From NCBI RefSeq assembly GCF_024707525.1, contig NZ_CP062231.1, forward strand, positions 5,087,501 to 5,151,500: 64,000 nucleotides of DNA, read 5' to 3'. The stretch comes from Rhizobium sp. TH2. GTDB lineage: Bacteria > Pseudomonadota > Alphaproteobacteria > Rhizobiales > Rhizobiaceae. Position numbers and translations under genes: made by a program. The notes below the pieces were generated by a model. That model was not told the DNA's origin. It was given only the letters and a program-made list of their open reading frames with translations, and ran no database searches. Positions 42,051-51,381 of the stretch are shown here, piece by piece (the stretch's first letter is position 1; the number at the start of each line of letters is the position of its first letter).

Positions 42051-42506
42051 CTACTCACCTTTGTTGGCCTGCTCCGCTTCCTGCCGCTGGGCAATACGAA
42101 CACGGCCGGAAACGCCGATCAATTCGGCAATTCGCCATACCAGGTGATCCTCGATCTCGTTTCTTTGTTCATCGGCATGCACGATTTGCCAGAGCAGGCC
42201 GATGAATTCCGTCTTTTGACGCTCATCAAGAGCGCGATTGATCCGCGATGTAAAGCGGAAAAGATCGATCGCGCGCTCTTCCTGCTGCTTCGCGGCGGCG
42301 AGCATCTCGTCATACTCGCCCTTGGACAGATTGAAATAATTACGGATTTCCGATTCGAGGACCTGGTTTTCCTTTTCTTCCACCACTCCATCGGCATGGA
42401 TGACATGCAGCGCAAGCGCCACGATGGCCACGGCCGTTTCGTCCGGCTCGACCCTCGCGGTTTCCGAGCCGAGCGAATTCAGGAATGTCTTAAGTCGCTC
42501 GAACAT
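42051..42506 (-). CDS. TerB-like (TerB superfamily) protein
   Basis: 151 residues, all-helical, with the TerB/DjlA-like repeat: IVALALHVIHADGVVEEKEN, then FIGLLWQIVHADEQRNEIED. The paired HADG/HADE acidic loops are the metal-binding feature of the fold. No tellurite or Ter genes accompany it, so the name refers to the fold, not tellurite resistance. It may belong to the same transcription unit as the amidotransferase gene or to the end of the heme cluster; function unknown. Confidence 0.85.
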   Translation of the reverse strand: MFERLKTFLNSLGSETARVEPDETAVAIVALALHVIHADGVVEEKENQVLESEIRNYFNLSKGEYDEMLAAAKQQEERAIDLFRFTSRINRALDERQKTEFIGLLWQIVHADEQRNEIEDHLVWRIAELIGVSGRVRIAQRQEAEQANKGE

Positions 42507-42576
42507 CGCCGCTTTCCGCCTCCATTGCCACCCGTTTTCAGAACAACCTGCTTGTTTTAAAACAATCGGCCCGTCT

Positions 42577-44184
42577 TCAGAACAACCGGAATGTCGCCGG
42601 TTTCGCCACCGCTTCCTTGATCGGTTTCACGCCGGGATCGTCCGGCGGACGGCCGAAGAACGGTTGATCCTCGTTTGCGCTTTCGCGCTTCCTGGGCGCC
42701 GCCTCATCCAGAACGATCGGCTCCGGTTTCGGTTCAGGCTCAACAGGTACGTCGACCTGCGTGATCGGGTTATCGACTGGCCGCACGACCTCGCGCGGTT
42801 CCGGCACGGCGATCGGTTCGCTGGCACGGGCGGGCGCCGGCAGCGAGCGGAACGCGTGGTCGGCGCCATTGGCCGTGCCATCGCTGACAAGGCCCGGTGC
42901 GGGGCCATAGGCCTGTTTCCACTCGAAGGCATCGAGCTTGCCGGTGACCGGCGAGACCGGCAGCCAATGCTGGGACACCTGCCCGTCGGCGACCCATTCC
43001 GGATCGCGCGGCGCCCGCAGTGCCTGGGCCAGCCAATGGCGCACCCGGCCCTGGTCCTCGCTGTCGGCTTCCTCGATATCGGCCATCAGGAGATAGACGC
43101 TTTCGCGCTCGGACACTTTCGCCGCGGCCTCCGCCTTGGCACGCGCCCGGTCGAAATCGCGGGCATCGAGTGCCGCCCAGGCCGAAGCGTAAAGTGCCTC
43201 ATAGGTATTGGGCTGAAGCTGCTCGAGACGGTCGGCGCGCTTGAGCTTTTCCTGCGCCGTGACACCGCCGGCCGCCAGATAGGCGGTTGCGAGTTCCATC
43301 TGCGGTGTGATTTTCCAGGCCTGCTCGATGGTGGAGAGCGCCTTCTTGACGTTGTTTTCCCGGAGATAGGCCTTGGCCGCGATGGTCGCGGCGGGCACGA
43401 GATCCGGCGCCAGCTTCAGCGCCATATAAGCGTCGTCGCGCGCGGCCTTCGGATCGGCGTCGAGCTTCGACAGCGCCCGGCCGGTCAAGAGTACCGCTTT
43501 CTTGCGGTCATGCACCGTCTTGTCCATGCCCGACAGAACGCGCTGGCCTTCAAGCAGGCGGATCGCATCATCGAAGCGTCCGGCCTGGGTGCGGTATTCC
43601 AGCGTTGCCTCGGCGGCCCAGGGCAGATGCGGGCCTTTTTCGACGGCGCGCTCGGCATAGTGTCGGGCGGCTTCATGGGCGCCCAGGCGAAGTGCTTCGA
43701 GATAGAGGCCACGCAGGCCCAGTTCGCGGGTCTCGGGATCCTCGGCCATCTGCTCGAATTTCTTGCGCGCGTCCTCGGTCTTGCCCTCGATCAGGCTGGC
43801 CTGCGCTTCGAGCAGATGGATCAGCGGTTCGGAATCACTCGAGATCAGGCCCTTGGTCCGGTCGAGCATCTTGCGCGCCAGCGGCGCATCGCCCGAACCG
43901 ACTGCGATCAACCCGGTCGACAGCGCCTGGTAGCCACGGTCGCGCTTGCGGGCGCGAAAATAGCGGGTCATCGACTGTGGCGATGTCCAGATCGTGCGGA
44001 CCAGCCACCAGATGATCATCACGGCAACGACGAGCACGGTCACCAGCACGGCGGCGACCATCAGCGTCATCTCGACGCGCTTGCCCTGCCAGATGATGAA
44101 GAGTTCGCCCGGACGATCGGCCAGCCAGGAAAAGCCGAAGCCGAGCGCGAGAATGACGGCAAGGAAGAAAACGATCCTGATCAT
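42577..44184 (-). CDS. hemY: HemY-like TPR membrane protein
   Basis: 535 residues. Two N-terminal membrane helices (about 5-22 and 40-65) precede the HemY_N region (LIWQGKRVEMTLMVAAVLV-type) and a long array of TPR-like helices to about 400. The C-terminal 110 residues are Pro/Glu-rich and low complexity. It belongs to the HemY family (distinct from protoporphyrinogen oxidase HemY of Gram positives), thought to organise late heme enzymes at the membrane. It is 14 bases from the mitofilin gene, within the hemC-hemD series. Confidence 0.92.
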   Translation of the reverse strand: MIRIVFFLAVILALGFGFSWLADRPGELFIIWQGKRVEMTLMVAAVLVTVLVVAVMIIWWLVRTIWTSPQSMTRYFRARKRDRGYQALSTGLIAVGSGDAPLARKMLDRTKGLISSDSEPLIHLLEAQASLIEGKTEDARKKFEQMAEDPETRELGLRGLYLEALRLGAHEAARHYAERAVEKGPHLPWAAEATLEYRTQAGRFDDAIRLLEGQRVLSGMDKTVHDRKKAVLLTGRALSKLDADPKAARDDAYMALKLAPDLVPAATIAAKAYLRENNVKKALSTIEQAWKITPQMELATAYLAAGGVTAQEKLKRADRLEQLQPNTYEALYASAWAALDARDFDRARAKAEAAAKVSERESVYLLMADIEEADSEDQGRVRHWLAQALRAPRDPEWVADGQVSQHWLPVSPVTGKLDAFEWKQAYGPAPGLVSDGTANGADHAFRSLPAPARASEPIAVPEPREVVRPVDNPITQVDVPVEPEPKPEPIVLDEAAPRKRESANEDQPFFGRPPDDPGVKPIKEAVAKPATFRLF

Positions 44185-44198
44185 ACTGTTACTTTCCT

Positions 44199-45380
44199 TC
44201 AGCCGTTCGTCTTGGTGGTCGAGACCGCCTTGGTGAGGGCATTGCCGACCAGTTCCTCGACACGGATGCGGGCATCGAGCTGCTTTTTATAGGCGGCGGA
44301 CGCCGCCTTGGCGGGTTCGGGAAGCTTCGCCCATTCGCTCGCGGCACCGGTGAAATCGCCGTTCTTCAGCTTTTCCTCCATACGCGCCACGACCGCATCC
44401 GGTCCCTCGCCCTCGACATCGCCGACCGGCCGGACCTTGATCGCGGAAAACGCGCTCGACATCAGGCGGTCGGTGAGGCTCTGGTTGGGATCATCGATGA
44501 CGACCGCCGACAGGATCGTATCGGCAACAGCCGGAAAATCGGTGACAAGGCTGGTGCGTGAGGGCACGCCGATCGCCGCGAACTGCTTGAGCTCCTTGAC
44601 CGCCGGATCCTCGGGATCGACACCTTCGAGCGTATCGAGTTCCGAGATGAACGGCCCGCCGCGATCGATCGCGGCCTTGAGGCCGGCCGATGCGATGGCG
44701 ACCGCCACTTCGACATCGTCACGCGGCTGGCTGAGCGTCTTTTCGATGGCCTCGATGCGCATTTCGAGCGCCGCGCGCGCAGTCTCGGATTCGGTCTTCT
44801 GCGTGCCGACCGCCGCTTCAGCGGCCTTGACCTGTTCGGCCAGCGCATTGATGCGGGCATCGGCATCCGCCGACAGGCCGTTGGCCTCCGGCACGGTCGT
44901 CATCTTCTCCTCGAGCGCGGTGATCTTGGCGTTGACCGGCGAAAGATCGACTTCCGGCTGGGCGGCAACCTCGGTCTTCAGCTTCTCGACCTCCGACGAC
45001 ATCAGGTTGAGCGCGACTTTGGTTTCCTCGTTCGAGCCGAGCGAGGGCAGCACGCCCCAATATTGCAGGCCAGCCGCTCCACCGAGCGCGATCACGCCGC
45101 CGATCAGGCTTGCTGCAATCAAGGACAGGCTACCGGAACCTTTTGCAGTGGTTGGCTGCGGCTGGGCAGCAGCCGAGCTGTTGGCATTCGGAATGCCGGA
45201 ATAGCTCTTGGCGGATGTTTCGGCTTCCGTCGCCGGTGCCGTATCCGCATCCGCCGTCACATTGTCCTCGGTCCCCTCGGGATCGCCTGCGGCCATATCC
45301 GTTACCTCTTCGGCGCCGAGGTCTATCGTCACCGGCTCGGGCTTGGTCTTGGAATGGCGGCTCTGGTCTTCCGGTTCCAT
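44199..45380 (-). CDS. mitofilin/Mic60 homologue (COG4223)
   Basis: 393 residues: an acidic N terminus of about 80 residues, one membrane helix (LIAASLIGGVIALGGAAG), a coiled-coil region about 115-230 (Lys/Glu/Ala-rich with ISALEEKM-type heptads), and a helical C-terminal mitofilin-like domain. Alphaproteobacterial COG4223 proteins are the ancestors of mitochondrial Mic60, which shapes inner membranes and tethers them to the outer membrane. ATG at 45380 is chosen (AAAGAAAGG upstream). It sits between hemD and hemY, the arrangement typical of the class. Confidence 0.88.
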   Translation of the reverse strand: MEPEDQSRHSKTKPEPVTIDLGAEEVTDMAAGDPEGTEDNVTADADTAPATEAETSAKSYSGIPNANSSAAAQPQPTTAKGSGSLSLIAASLIGGVIALGGAAGLQYWGVLPSLGSNEETKVALNLMSSEVEKLKTEVAAQPEVDLSPVNAKITALEEKMTTVPEANGLSADADARINALAEQVKAAEAAVGTQKTESETARAALEMRIEAIEKTLSQPRDDVEVAVAIASAGLKAAIDRGGPFISELDTLEGVDPEDPAVKELKQFAAIGVPSRTSLVTDFPAVADTILSAVVIDDPNQSLTDRLMSSAFSAIKVRPVGDVEGEGPDAVVARMEEKLKNGDFTGAASEWAKLPEPAKAASAAYKKQLDARIRVEELVGNALTKAVSTTKTNG

Positions 45381-45461
45381 ACGGGGGCACCTTTCTTTCA
45401 TTGGCCTAAGTGTCCAGCTCGGAGCTTAACCGCCCACTGCTGCACCGCAAGGCATTTTCTC

Positions 45462-46187
45462 TTACAGCAGGTCGATCAGCTCGTCCTCGTCGGGATTGTC
45501 GCTGACCACCGCGCTGTTCCGCAGCTCTTCGGGCACCGCTTCGGCAATATTGCGGCTGAGGCAGAAAAACAGCGTTTTCCTGATCGCATCGTGGCTGACG
45601 TTGAATATCTCCAGCGCGAAGAATGCGTTGGCCGTTTCCCGGGAATAGAAGAAGACGGCATCCGCCATCTTGGCGACGAGCATCGCCTGCTGCTCCTCGA
45701 TCGTATAGACGATCGGCTCCATCTGGTAGGTCTCGGCAACGAAGCAGGCTATTCCATTGTCGGCAAGAACCCGTTCGAACCGGCCCATCCGTTTCTCGCC
45801 GGCGAGATAGAGAACCGGCAGATCCGGGTTGCCATGCGCGTGATAGAAGGCGGCAACGATGTGGCCGAGCTCGTGCCCGCCGCCAGCGCCAGAATCGATA
45901 TCCGTAAAGCCGGCCTCGCGGGCGGCCCGCGCCGTCGCCCTGCCAACGGCGAAGACCCTGGTGCCGAGATGGGGTGTCAGCAGGTCCCCGAGTTCCATCA
46001 GCGAGCGAACCGCCTCGGGCGAGGTGACCGCGATTGCCGAGTGCGGCGTCGCCAGCGCCCGCGAGGCGGCATCGGGATCACGCACCGGCGCAAAAAGCGG
46101 GAAACTGACCGGCTCGTGGCCGAGTTCCGTGAGCTTCGCCGCCGTGCCTTCCGCCCGAGATTCGGGCCTTGTGATCAGAACCCGCAT
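45462..46187 (-). CDS. hemD: uroporphyrinogen-III synthase
   Basis: 241 residues. The HemD two-lobe fold is recognisable from VLITRPESRAEGTAAKL, PLFAPVRDPDA and TSPEAVRSLME at the front, VGRATARAAREAGF in the middle, and VFFYSRETANAFFAL near the end. It cyclises hydroxymethylbilane to uroporphyrinogen III. HemD sequences are poorly conserved, so placement 6 bases behind hemC is the strongest argument. Cytosolic. Part of the same minus-strand transcription unit. Confidence 0.93.
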   Translation of the reverse strand: MRVLITRPESRAEGTAAKLTELGHEPVSFPLFAPVRDPDAASRALATPHSAIAVTSPEAVRSLMELGDLLTPHLGTRVFAVGRATARAAREAGFTDIDSGAGGGHELGHIVAAFYHAHGNPDLPVLYLAGEKRMGRFERVLADNGIACFVAETYQMEPIVYTIEEQQAMLVAKMADAVFFYSRETANAFFALEIFNVSHDAIRKTLFFCLSRNIAEAVPEELRNSAVVSDNPDEDELIDLL

Positions 46188-46193
46188 CGCCGT

Positions 46194-47123
46194 TCACCCC
46201 CAGTTTTCGAAGAAGGGCGCACCCGCGCGATCGCGGATCGCATGCCCGGCCTTGCGGCCTATCCCGTAGGCATCGCGGACCAATCCATCGCTTGCTATGG
46301 AATGTGATGTCTGCCCATCCGGTGTCAGAATCATGCCGGAGAAGCGGATGCGATCGCCCTCGACCAGAGCATAGCCGGCGATCGGCGTGCGGCAGGAGCC
46401 GTCGAGCACTTCGAGAAAGGCGCGCTCACAGGTGACAGCCGAATATGTTTCGGCATGATTGACGGGCGCGAGAAGTGCCGCGATCGCAGCATCGCCCTTG
46501 CGCGCCTCGACGCAGATCGCGCCCTGTGCCGGGGCGGGTGGAAAGATTTCGGGATCGAGGATTTCGGTGGCGACCTCCGGCTTGCCGAGTCGCTTCAGGC
46601 CCGCATAGGCGAGCAGCGTCGCATCGGCATCGCCCTCCGAGAGCTTGCGCAGCCGCGTCTCGACCTGCCCGCGAAAGATCTTCACCTGAAGATCCGGCCG
46701 AAGCTTCCTGACCAGCGCCTGCCGGCGGAGCGATGCCGTGCCGACCATCGCACCAATCGGCATTTCGGCCAGTCGCGGCGCGATATGGCTCACGAACGCG
46801 TCCCTGATATCCTCGCGTGGCAGATAGGCGGTGATTTCAAGACCTTCAGGCAGAACAGTCGCCATGTCCTTCGACGAGTGGACGGCGAAATCCAGTTCGC
46901 CGGATAGAAGCTGCGCCTCGATTTCGGCGGTGAACAGGCCCTTGCCGCCGATCTCCGATAGCGACCGGTCGGTGATGCGGTCACCCTTGGTCGACAGCAC
47001 CACGATCTCGAAGGCATCCTCCGGCAGGCCATGCGCCAGCATCAGCCGCGCCCGCGTCTCAGCGGCCTGCGCGAGCGCCAGCGGACTGCCGCGCGTGCCG
47101 ATCCGGTAAGCTTTTGTTTGCAT
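46194..47123 (-). CDS. hemC: hydroxymethylbilane synthase (porphobilinogen deaminase)
   Basis: 309 residues. [13 protein letters not shown] opens the protein, FAVHSSKDM supplies the catalytic Asp region, and [13 protein letters not shown] (Cys about 244) carries the dipyrromethane cofactor. It condenses four porphobilinogens into hydroxymethylbilane. First gene of the hemC-hemD-mitofilin-hemY series, divergent from tsaD over 76 bases that must carry both promoters, as in many alphaproteobacteria. Confidence 0.97.
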   Translation of the reverse strand: MQTKAYRIGTRGSPLALAQAAETRARLMLAHGLPEDAFEIVVLSTKGDRITDRSLSEIGGKGLFTAEIEAQLLSGELDFAVHSSKDMATVLPEGLEITAYLPREDIRDAFVSHIAPRLAEMPIGAMVGTASLRRQALVRKLRPDLQVKIFRGQVETRLRKLSEGDADATLLAYAGLKRLGKPEVATEILDPEIFPPAPAQGAICVEARKGDAAIAALLAPVNHAETYSAVTCERAFLEVLDGSCRTPIAGYALVEGDRIRFSGMILTPDGQTSHSIASDGLVRDAYGIGRKAGHAIRDRAGAPFFENWG

Positions 47124-47199
47124 CCAAAGGGCTCTCTCGTGTAATCGGCTCTCAACTAATCATTCCTAGCGATATCCGCAATCGGACAAAAGGTTCAAG

Positions 47200-48294
47200 T
47201 TGGCACTCACGCGTATCCTCGGCATCGAAACCAGCTGTGACGAGACTGCCGCTGCTGTCGTCGAACGGCTGGACGACGGCACCGGCCGTATTCTCGCCGA
47301 CGTCGTGCTTTCCCAGCTTGAGGAGCACTCGGCCTATGGCGGCGTGGTGCCCGAGATCGCCGCCCGCGCTCATGCCGAGGCGCTGGATGCGCTGATTTCG
47401 GAAGCGCTGGTTCGCTCGAACACGAAACTCAGTGAAATTGATGCCATCGCCGCCACCTCCGGCCCGGGCCTGATCGGCGGGCTGATCGTCGGCTTGCTCA
47501 CCGGCAAGGCGATCGCCATGGCATCCGGCAAGCCACTTTATGCCGTCAATCACCTCGAAGGGCACGCGCTGACGGCGCGGCTGACCGATGGGTTGACCTT
47601 TCCGTACCTGCTGCTGCTCGTCTCGGGCGGCCATACCCAGCTGATCCTGGTCAAGGGCGTCGGCGATTACGAGCGCTGGGGCACGACGATCGACGATGCG
47701 CTGGGCGAGGCCTTCGACAAGACCGCGAAGCTGCTCGGCCTGCCCTATCCCGGCGGACCGGCCGTCGAGCGCGCGGCGAAGACGGGCAATCCGAATCGCT
47801 TCGCCTTCCCGCGCCCGCTGGTCGGCGAGGCAAGGCTCGACTTTTCCTTTTCTGGCCTCAAGACCGCTGTCCGGCAAGCGTCGGAATCGATCGCGCCGGT
47901 CAGCGACCAGGACATCGCCGATATCTGCGCCTCGTTCCAGCACGCGGTGTCACGGACGCTGAAGGACCGGATTGGGCGCGGCCTGGTGCGCTTCCGCGAG
48001 CGCTTCGGCAACACGGTTGCCAATCCCGCGCTCGTCGTCGCCGGCGGCGTGGCGGCAAACGAAGAGGTCCGCACGACGCTGCAAACCATCTCCGACGCCA
48101 ACGGCTTCCGCTTCGTGGCGCCGCCAATGAACCTCTGCACCGACAATGCGGTGATGATCGCCTGGGCCGGATTGGAACGCATGGCCGAGGGGTTCGCGCC
48201 GGATGACCTCACCGTCGCACCACGCTCACGCTGGCCGCTCGATGCCGACGCTGCCGCGATTATCGGCAGCGGCAAGCGGGGCGCCAAGGCATGA
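47200..48294 (+). CDS. tsaD: tRNA N6-adenosine threonylcarbamoyltransferase TsaD
   Basis: 364 residues. Family motifs present: [16 protein letters not shown] at the N terminus, NHLEGHA with the metal-binding His pair, LVSGGHTQL for the phosphate loop, and [13 protein letters not shown] at the C-terminal lobe. With TsaB/C/E it makes t6A37 on ANN-decoding tRNAs. The start is TTG at 47200, with AAAAGG six bases upstream; no ATG fits before the conserved region. Overlaps gpsA by four bases. Confidence 0.96.
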   Translation: MALTRILGIETSCDETAAAVVERLDDGTGRILADVVLSQLEEHSAYGGVVPEIAARAHAEALDALISEALVRSNTKLSEIDAIAATSGPGLIGGLIVGLLTGKAIAMASGKPLYAVNHLEGHALTARLTDGLTFPYLLLLVSGGHTQLILVKGVGDYERWGTTIDDALGEAFDKTAKLLGLPYPGGPAVERAAKTGNPNRFAFPRPLVGEARLDFSFSGLKTAVRQASESIAPVSDQDIADICASFQHAVSRTLKDRIGRGLVRFRERFGNTVANPALVVAGGVAANEEVRTTLQTISDANGFRFVAPPMNLCTDNAVMIAWAGLERMAEGFAPDDLTVAPRSRWPLDADAAAIIGSGKRGAKA

Positions 48295-49280
48295 GTGGCG
48301 CTGAAAAGATCGTCGTCGTCGGTTCGGGCGCCTTCGGCACCGCGCTCGCAGCTGTCGCGGCGCTGGCCGGAAAGGCCGATGTGACGTTGCTCTGCCGCCG
48401 CGAGGACCAGCGCGCCGAGCTCGAAGCCACGCGGATCAACAGCCGCAACCTGCCCGGCATCACGCTGCCGCCCGATCTCCACTACGCCACCGACAACGCC
48501 CTGCTCGAACAGGCATCGATCGTGCTGTTCGCCATGCCGAGCCAGGCGCAGGCCGAAGCGGCGCAGGAGCTCAAGTCGCATCTCCGCCAGCATCAATCGA
48601 TCGTCACCTGCGCCAAGGGCATCGACAAGGCAACCTCGCGGCTGTTGACCGACGTGCTCGAAGAGGAACTGCCGGATCACTCGATATCCGTTCTTTCCGG
48701 TCCCGGCTTCGCCGCCGATATCGCCAAGGGCCTGCCGACCGCGATGGCGGTGGCCTCGCCTGATATGGCGGAGGCCGAGCGCATCGCCCAGGCGATTTCA
48801 GGTCCGACCTTCCGGCTCTATCCCTCGACCGACCGCATCGGCGTCCAGCTCGGTGGGGCGCTGAAGAACGTGCTGGCCATCGCCTGCGGAATCGTCGAAG
48901 GCGCGGGTCTGGGAGACTCCGCCCGTGCCGCGCTGATCGCGCGTGGTCTCGCCGAGATGTCGCGGCTGATCGAGGCCTATGGCGGCGACCCGGACACTGT
49001 GCGCGGCCTGTCCGGCCTCGGCGATCTCGTGCTCACCGCCACCAGCCACCAGTCACGCAACCTGCGCTTCGGCATCGAGACCGGCCGCACCGGCCGCGCG
49101 GCTCTCCCCTCCGGCGAACTGGTCGAGGGCGCCCATGCGGCGGCCATTGCCGCCCGGCTGGCGGCGGAGCATCATGTGGATATGCCGGTGACGCTGGCCG
49201 TCGCCTCTATCATCGACGGCGCGATCGATGTCAAAACAGCGATCAACGGCCTGATGACCCGGCCGATCACGACCGAATGA
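48291..49280 (+). CDS. gpsA: glycerol-3-phosphate dehydrogenase [NAD(P)+]
   Basis: 329 residues. [15 protein letters not shown] is the Rossmann dinucleotide loop; [14 protein letters not shown] carries the catalytic Lys, and [14 protein letters not shown] closes the substrate site. It reduces dihydroxyacetone phosphate to sn-glycerol-3-phosphate for phospholipid synthesis. ATGA overlap with tsaD shows translational coupling. Operon with downstream yciI-like, EVE and methyltransferase genes is likely (17- and 1-base gaps, then overlap). Confidence 0.97.
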   Translation: MSGAEKIVVVGSGAFGTALAAVAALAGKADVTLLCRREDQRAELEATRINSRNLPGITLPPDLHYATDNALLEQASIVLFAMPSQAQAEAAQELKSHLRQHQSIVTCAKGIDKATSRLLTDVLEEELPDHSISVLSGPGFAADIAKGLPTAMAVASPDMAEAERIAQAISGPTFRLYPSTDRIGVQLGGALKNVLAIACGIVEGAGLGDSARAALIARGLAEMSRLIEAYGGDPDTVRGLSGLGDLVLTATSHQSRNLRFGIETGRTGRAALPSGELVEGAHAAAIAARLAAEHHVDMPVTLAVASIIDGAIDVKTAINGLMTRPITTE

Positions 49281-49297
49281 ACCCGAAAGGAACGACC

Positions 49298-49591
49298 ATG
49301 CTTTTCGCCTTCCTCTGCCAGGACAAGCCGGGCGCCCTGCAAGTGCGTCTGGATACGCGCCCTGCCCATATCGAATTCCTCGACGGGCTGAACAGCGCGG
49401 GTACGCTCGCCTTCGCCGGTCCGTTCCTCGATGCCGACGGCAAGCCGAACGGCAGCCTGGTCGTGGTCAAGGCCGAGACGATCGAGGAGGCCAAGGCGCT
49501 CTCCGCCGCCGATCCCTATGCCAAGGCCGGCCTGTTCGCCTCGGTCGATATCCGGCCGTGGAACTGGACCTATAACAAGCCGGAGGCGTGA
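49298..49591 (+). CDS. YciI family protein
   Basis: 97 residues with the YciI ferredoxin-like fold pattern: MLFAFLCQDKPGALQVRLDT, then RPAHIEFLDGL (the conserved His of the active-site pair) and DPYAKAGLFASVDIRPWNW. YciI proteins are small enzymes of unknown substrate, possibly dehydrochlorinase-like. AAGGAACGACC provides the ribosome site for the ATG at 49298; an earlier in-frame start would overlap gpsA. One base separates it from the EVE gene. Confidence 0.9.
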   Translation: MLFAFLCQDKPGALQVRLDTRPAHIEFLDGLNSAGTLAFAGPFLDADGKPNGSLVVVKAETIEEAKALSAADPYAKAGLFASVDIRPWNWTYNKPEA

Positions 49592-49592
49592 G

Positions 49593-50027
49593 ATGGCCTA
49601 CTGGCTCTTCAAGTCCGAACCCGACGCCTTCTCCTGGGAGAAGCTGAAATCCAAGGGCAAGGATGGTCAGGAATGGGACGGCGTGCGCAACTATGCCGCC
49701 CGCAACAACATGCGGCTGATGAAGATCGGCGACAAGGGCTTCTTCTACCATTCCAACGAGGGCAAGGAGGTCGTCGGCATCGCCGAGGTCTGTGCGCTCG
49801 CCCACCCGGATTCGACCGCCGACAACCCGACCTGGGAATGCGTCGATATCCGCGCCGTGGTCGATATCCCCAAGCCGATGAACCTCGACGACATCAAGGC
49901 CGATCCCAAGCTTGCCGAGATGATCCTGGTCAAGAATTCGCGTCTCTCGGTGCAGCCGGTGACGGACGAGGAATATTTCTACATCTGCAAGAAGTGTGGA
50001 CTGGACAATCCTCCCAAATCGCCGTGA
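49593..50027 (+). CDS. EVE domain protein (Thy1/THYN1-like)
   Basis: 144 residues of the EVE/PUA-like superfamily: YWLFKSEPDAFSWEKLK and WDGVRNYAARNNMR at the front, GDKGFFYHSNEGKEVVGIAE in the middle, and a late KNSRLSVQPVTDEEY. EVE domains bind modified nucleotides in DNA or RNA and can fuse to restriction enzymes; stand-alone members like this have no firm role. Co-transcribed with gpsA-yciI; the 3' end overlaps the methyltransferase gene by four bases (GTGA). Confidence 0.92.
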   Translation: MAYWLFKSEPDAFSWEKLKSKGKDGQEWDGVRNYAARNNMRLMKIGDKGFFYHSNEGKEVVGIAEVCALAHPDSTADNPTWECVDIRAVVDIPKPMNLDDIKADPKLAEMILVKNSRLSVQPVTDEEYFYICKKCGLDNPPKSP

Positions 50028-50680
50028 AGACCGACCCGGAAACCTTCATCCTCGAAAACACGTCGGTGATGAGCCCGCCGCATGTGCCGGAGATTCGACT
50101 GCATCTCGCCGACGAGGCGCATGACCTGTGGCTGAAGACCGAGGACGAACTAGAGGAAATCGGCCTGCCGCCACCCTTCTGGGCCTTCGCCTGGGCCGGC
50201 GGGCAGGGGCTGGCGCGGTATGTGCTCGACCATCCGGAGACGGTGGCGGGCAAGCACGTGGTGGATTTGGCGTCGGGGTCTGGGCTGGTCGCCATAGCAG
50301 CTGTGCAGGCCGGTGCCGCGTCGGTTATTGCGGCGGATATCGATCCGTGGACCGAAGCAGCCGTTAGACTGAATAGCCGGCTAAATAATGTCGAACTTAC
50401 GTTTACCAACGACAATCTGATCGGCACGACACTGGAAGCGGACGTGCTGCTGGCCGGCGACGTGTTCTACGATGTCGGCTTCGCGAATGCGCTTGTCCCA
50501 TGGTTCACGATGCTGGCCCAGGCCGGCAAGACCCTCATCGTCGGTGATCCGGGCCGCAGCTACTGCCCAAGGCACCTGATGGAACCACTCACGACCTATG
50601 AAGTGCCGGTTACGCGGGCGCTGGAAGACGCCGAGGTGAAGAAGACGACGGTTTGGCGGTTTGTCGGAAAGTCCGCTTGA
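50024..50680 (+). CDS. class I SAM methyltransferase, ETFB lysine methyltransferase-like
   Basis: 218 residues. The motif I VVDLASGSGLVAIAA and acidic AADIDPWT of motif II define a SAM-binding fold. The preceding PPFWAFAWAGGQGLARYVLD segment is the hallmark of the ETFBKMT/KIN group that methylates Lys of electron-transfer flavoprotein beta. Start GTG at 50024 couples it to the EVE gene; ATG at 50069 is an alternative. Actual substrate is inferred from family likeness; etfB is not in this window. Confidence 0.85.
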   Translation: MKTDPETFILENTSVMSPPHVPEIRLHLADEAHDLWLKTEDELEEIGLPPPFWAFAWAGGQGLARYVLDHPETVAGKHVVDLASGSGLVAIAAVQAGAASVIAADIDPWTEAAVRLNSRLNNVELTFTNDNLIGTTLEADVLLAGDVFYDVGFANALVPWFTMLAQAGKTLIVGDPGRSYCPRHLMEPLTTYEVPVTRALEDAEVKKTTVWRFVGKSA

Positions 50681-50726
50681 CCTTCGTTTGTTGATCCGCT
50701 CAAACGTTGATCAATGTGGCAAGCCA

Positions 50727-50900
50727 CCCCCCTCTGCCCTGCCGGGCATCTCCCCCTCAAGGGGGGAGATCCGATGGAGCGCGCTCTCGACCCAAAGGGA
50801 CCTCAAGTGCTGAGCAACGGAGTGTCAATTTGAGGCAGGGAGAGCACCACATCCAATCTCCCCCCTTGAGGGGGAGATGCCCGGCAGGGCAGAGGGGGTG
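50727..50900. repeat. mosaic repeat, family C (long inverted repeat)
   Basis: Two arms of about 43 bases in opposite orientation (50728-50770 and 50856-50900). Each contains CTGCCCTGCCGGGCATCTCC or its complement and a C/G-run hairpin (CTCCCCC/GGGGGAG). The 85-base spacer is not repeated elsewhere in the window. It occupies the gap between the methyltransferase and DUF1761 genes. Confidence 0.85.
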
Positions 50901-50923
50901 CACACCAAAACGGAGAGCCGCCT

Positions 50924-51358
50924 ATGGATTTCACGACCGTCAACCTTCTCGGCGTCATGATCGCCGCCATCGCGGCTTTCATCGTCGGTTCCGTCTATTA
51001 TCCGCTGATGAGCAAGCCGTGGCTCAAGGCGACCCGGCGCGATCCGACAACTATCAAGATGAGCTACTCGCCTTTTGTGATCTCCTTCATCGGAGAACTC
51101 GTCATGGCCTTGGCCCTTGCCCTCGTCCTGGGCGCTATCACTTTGGGCAATCCGGACGACTATTCCATCACAATGGGTCTGATGTGGGGTTTCGTACTCT
51201 GGCTCGGCTTTGCCGCCATGACGATGACAATCAATCATCGCTATGGAGGCTACGGCTGGGATCTAACCCTTATCGACGGATTTCACTGGCTGCTGGTGAT
51301 TCTCGCCATGGGGGCAGTGCTCGGCTGGTTCGGACCACCGGAAGTCACGCTGACTTAA
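50924..51358 (+). CDS. DUF1761 family membrane protein
   Basis: 144 residues with four helices and the DUF1761 pattern: NLLGVMIAAIAAFIVGSVYY, then PWLKATRRDP, LWLGFAAMTMTINHRYGG and a closing helix. No function is known for the family. AACGGAGAG is the ribosome site. The gene is flanked by a mosaic repeat and xerC, and is expected to be transcribed alone. Confidence 0.82.
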   Translation: MDFTTVNLLGVMIAAIAAFIVGSVYYPLMSKPWLKATRRDPTTIKMSYSPFVISFIGELVMALALALVLGAITLGNPDDYSITMGLMWGFVLWLGFAAMTMTINHRYGGYGWDLTLIDGFHWLLVILAMGAVLGWFGPPEVTLT

Positions 51359-51381
51359 CCATTTCGGCGCATTCTCTCGCC

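Noticed and set aside
42400..44292. 630-codon plus-strand open frame opposite hemY
   Set aside because: Antisense shadow; no start region or domain support.
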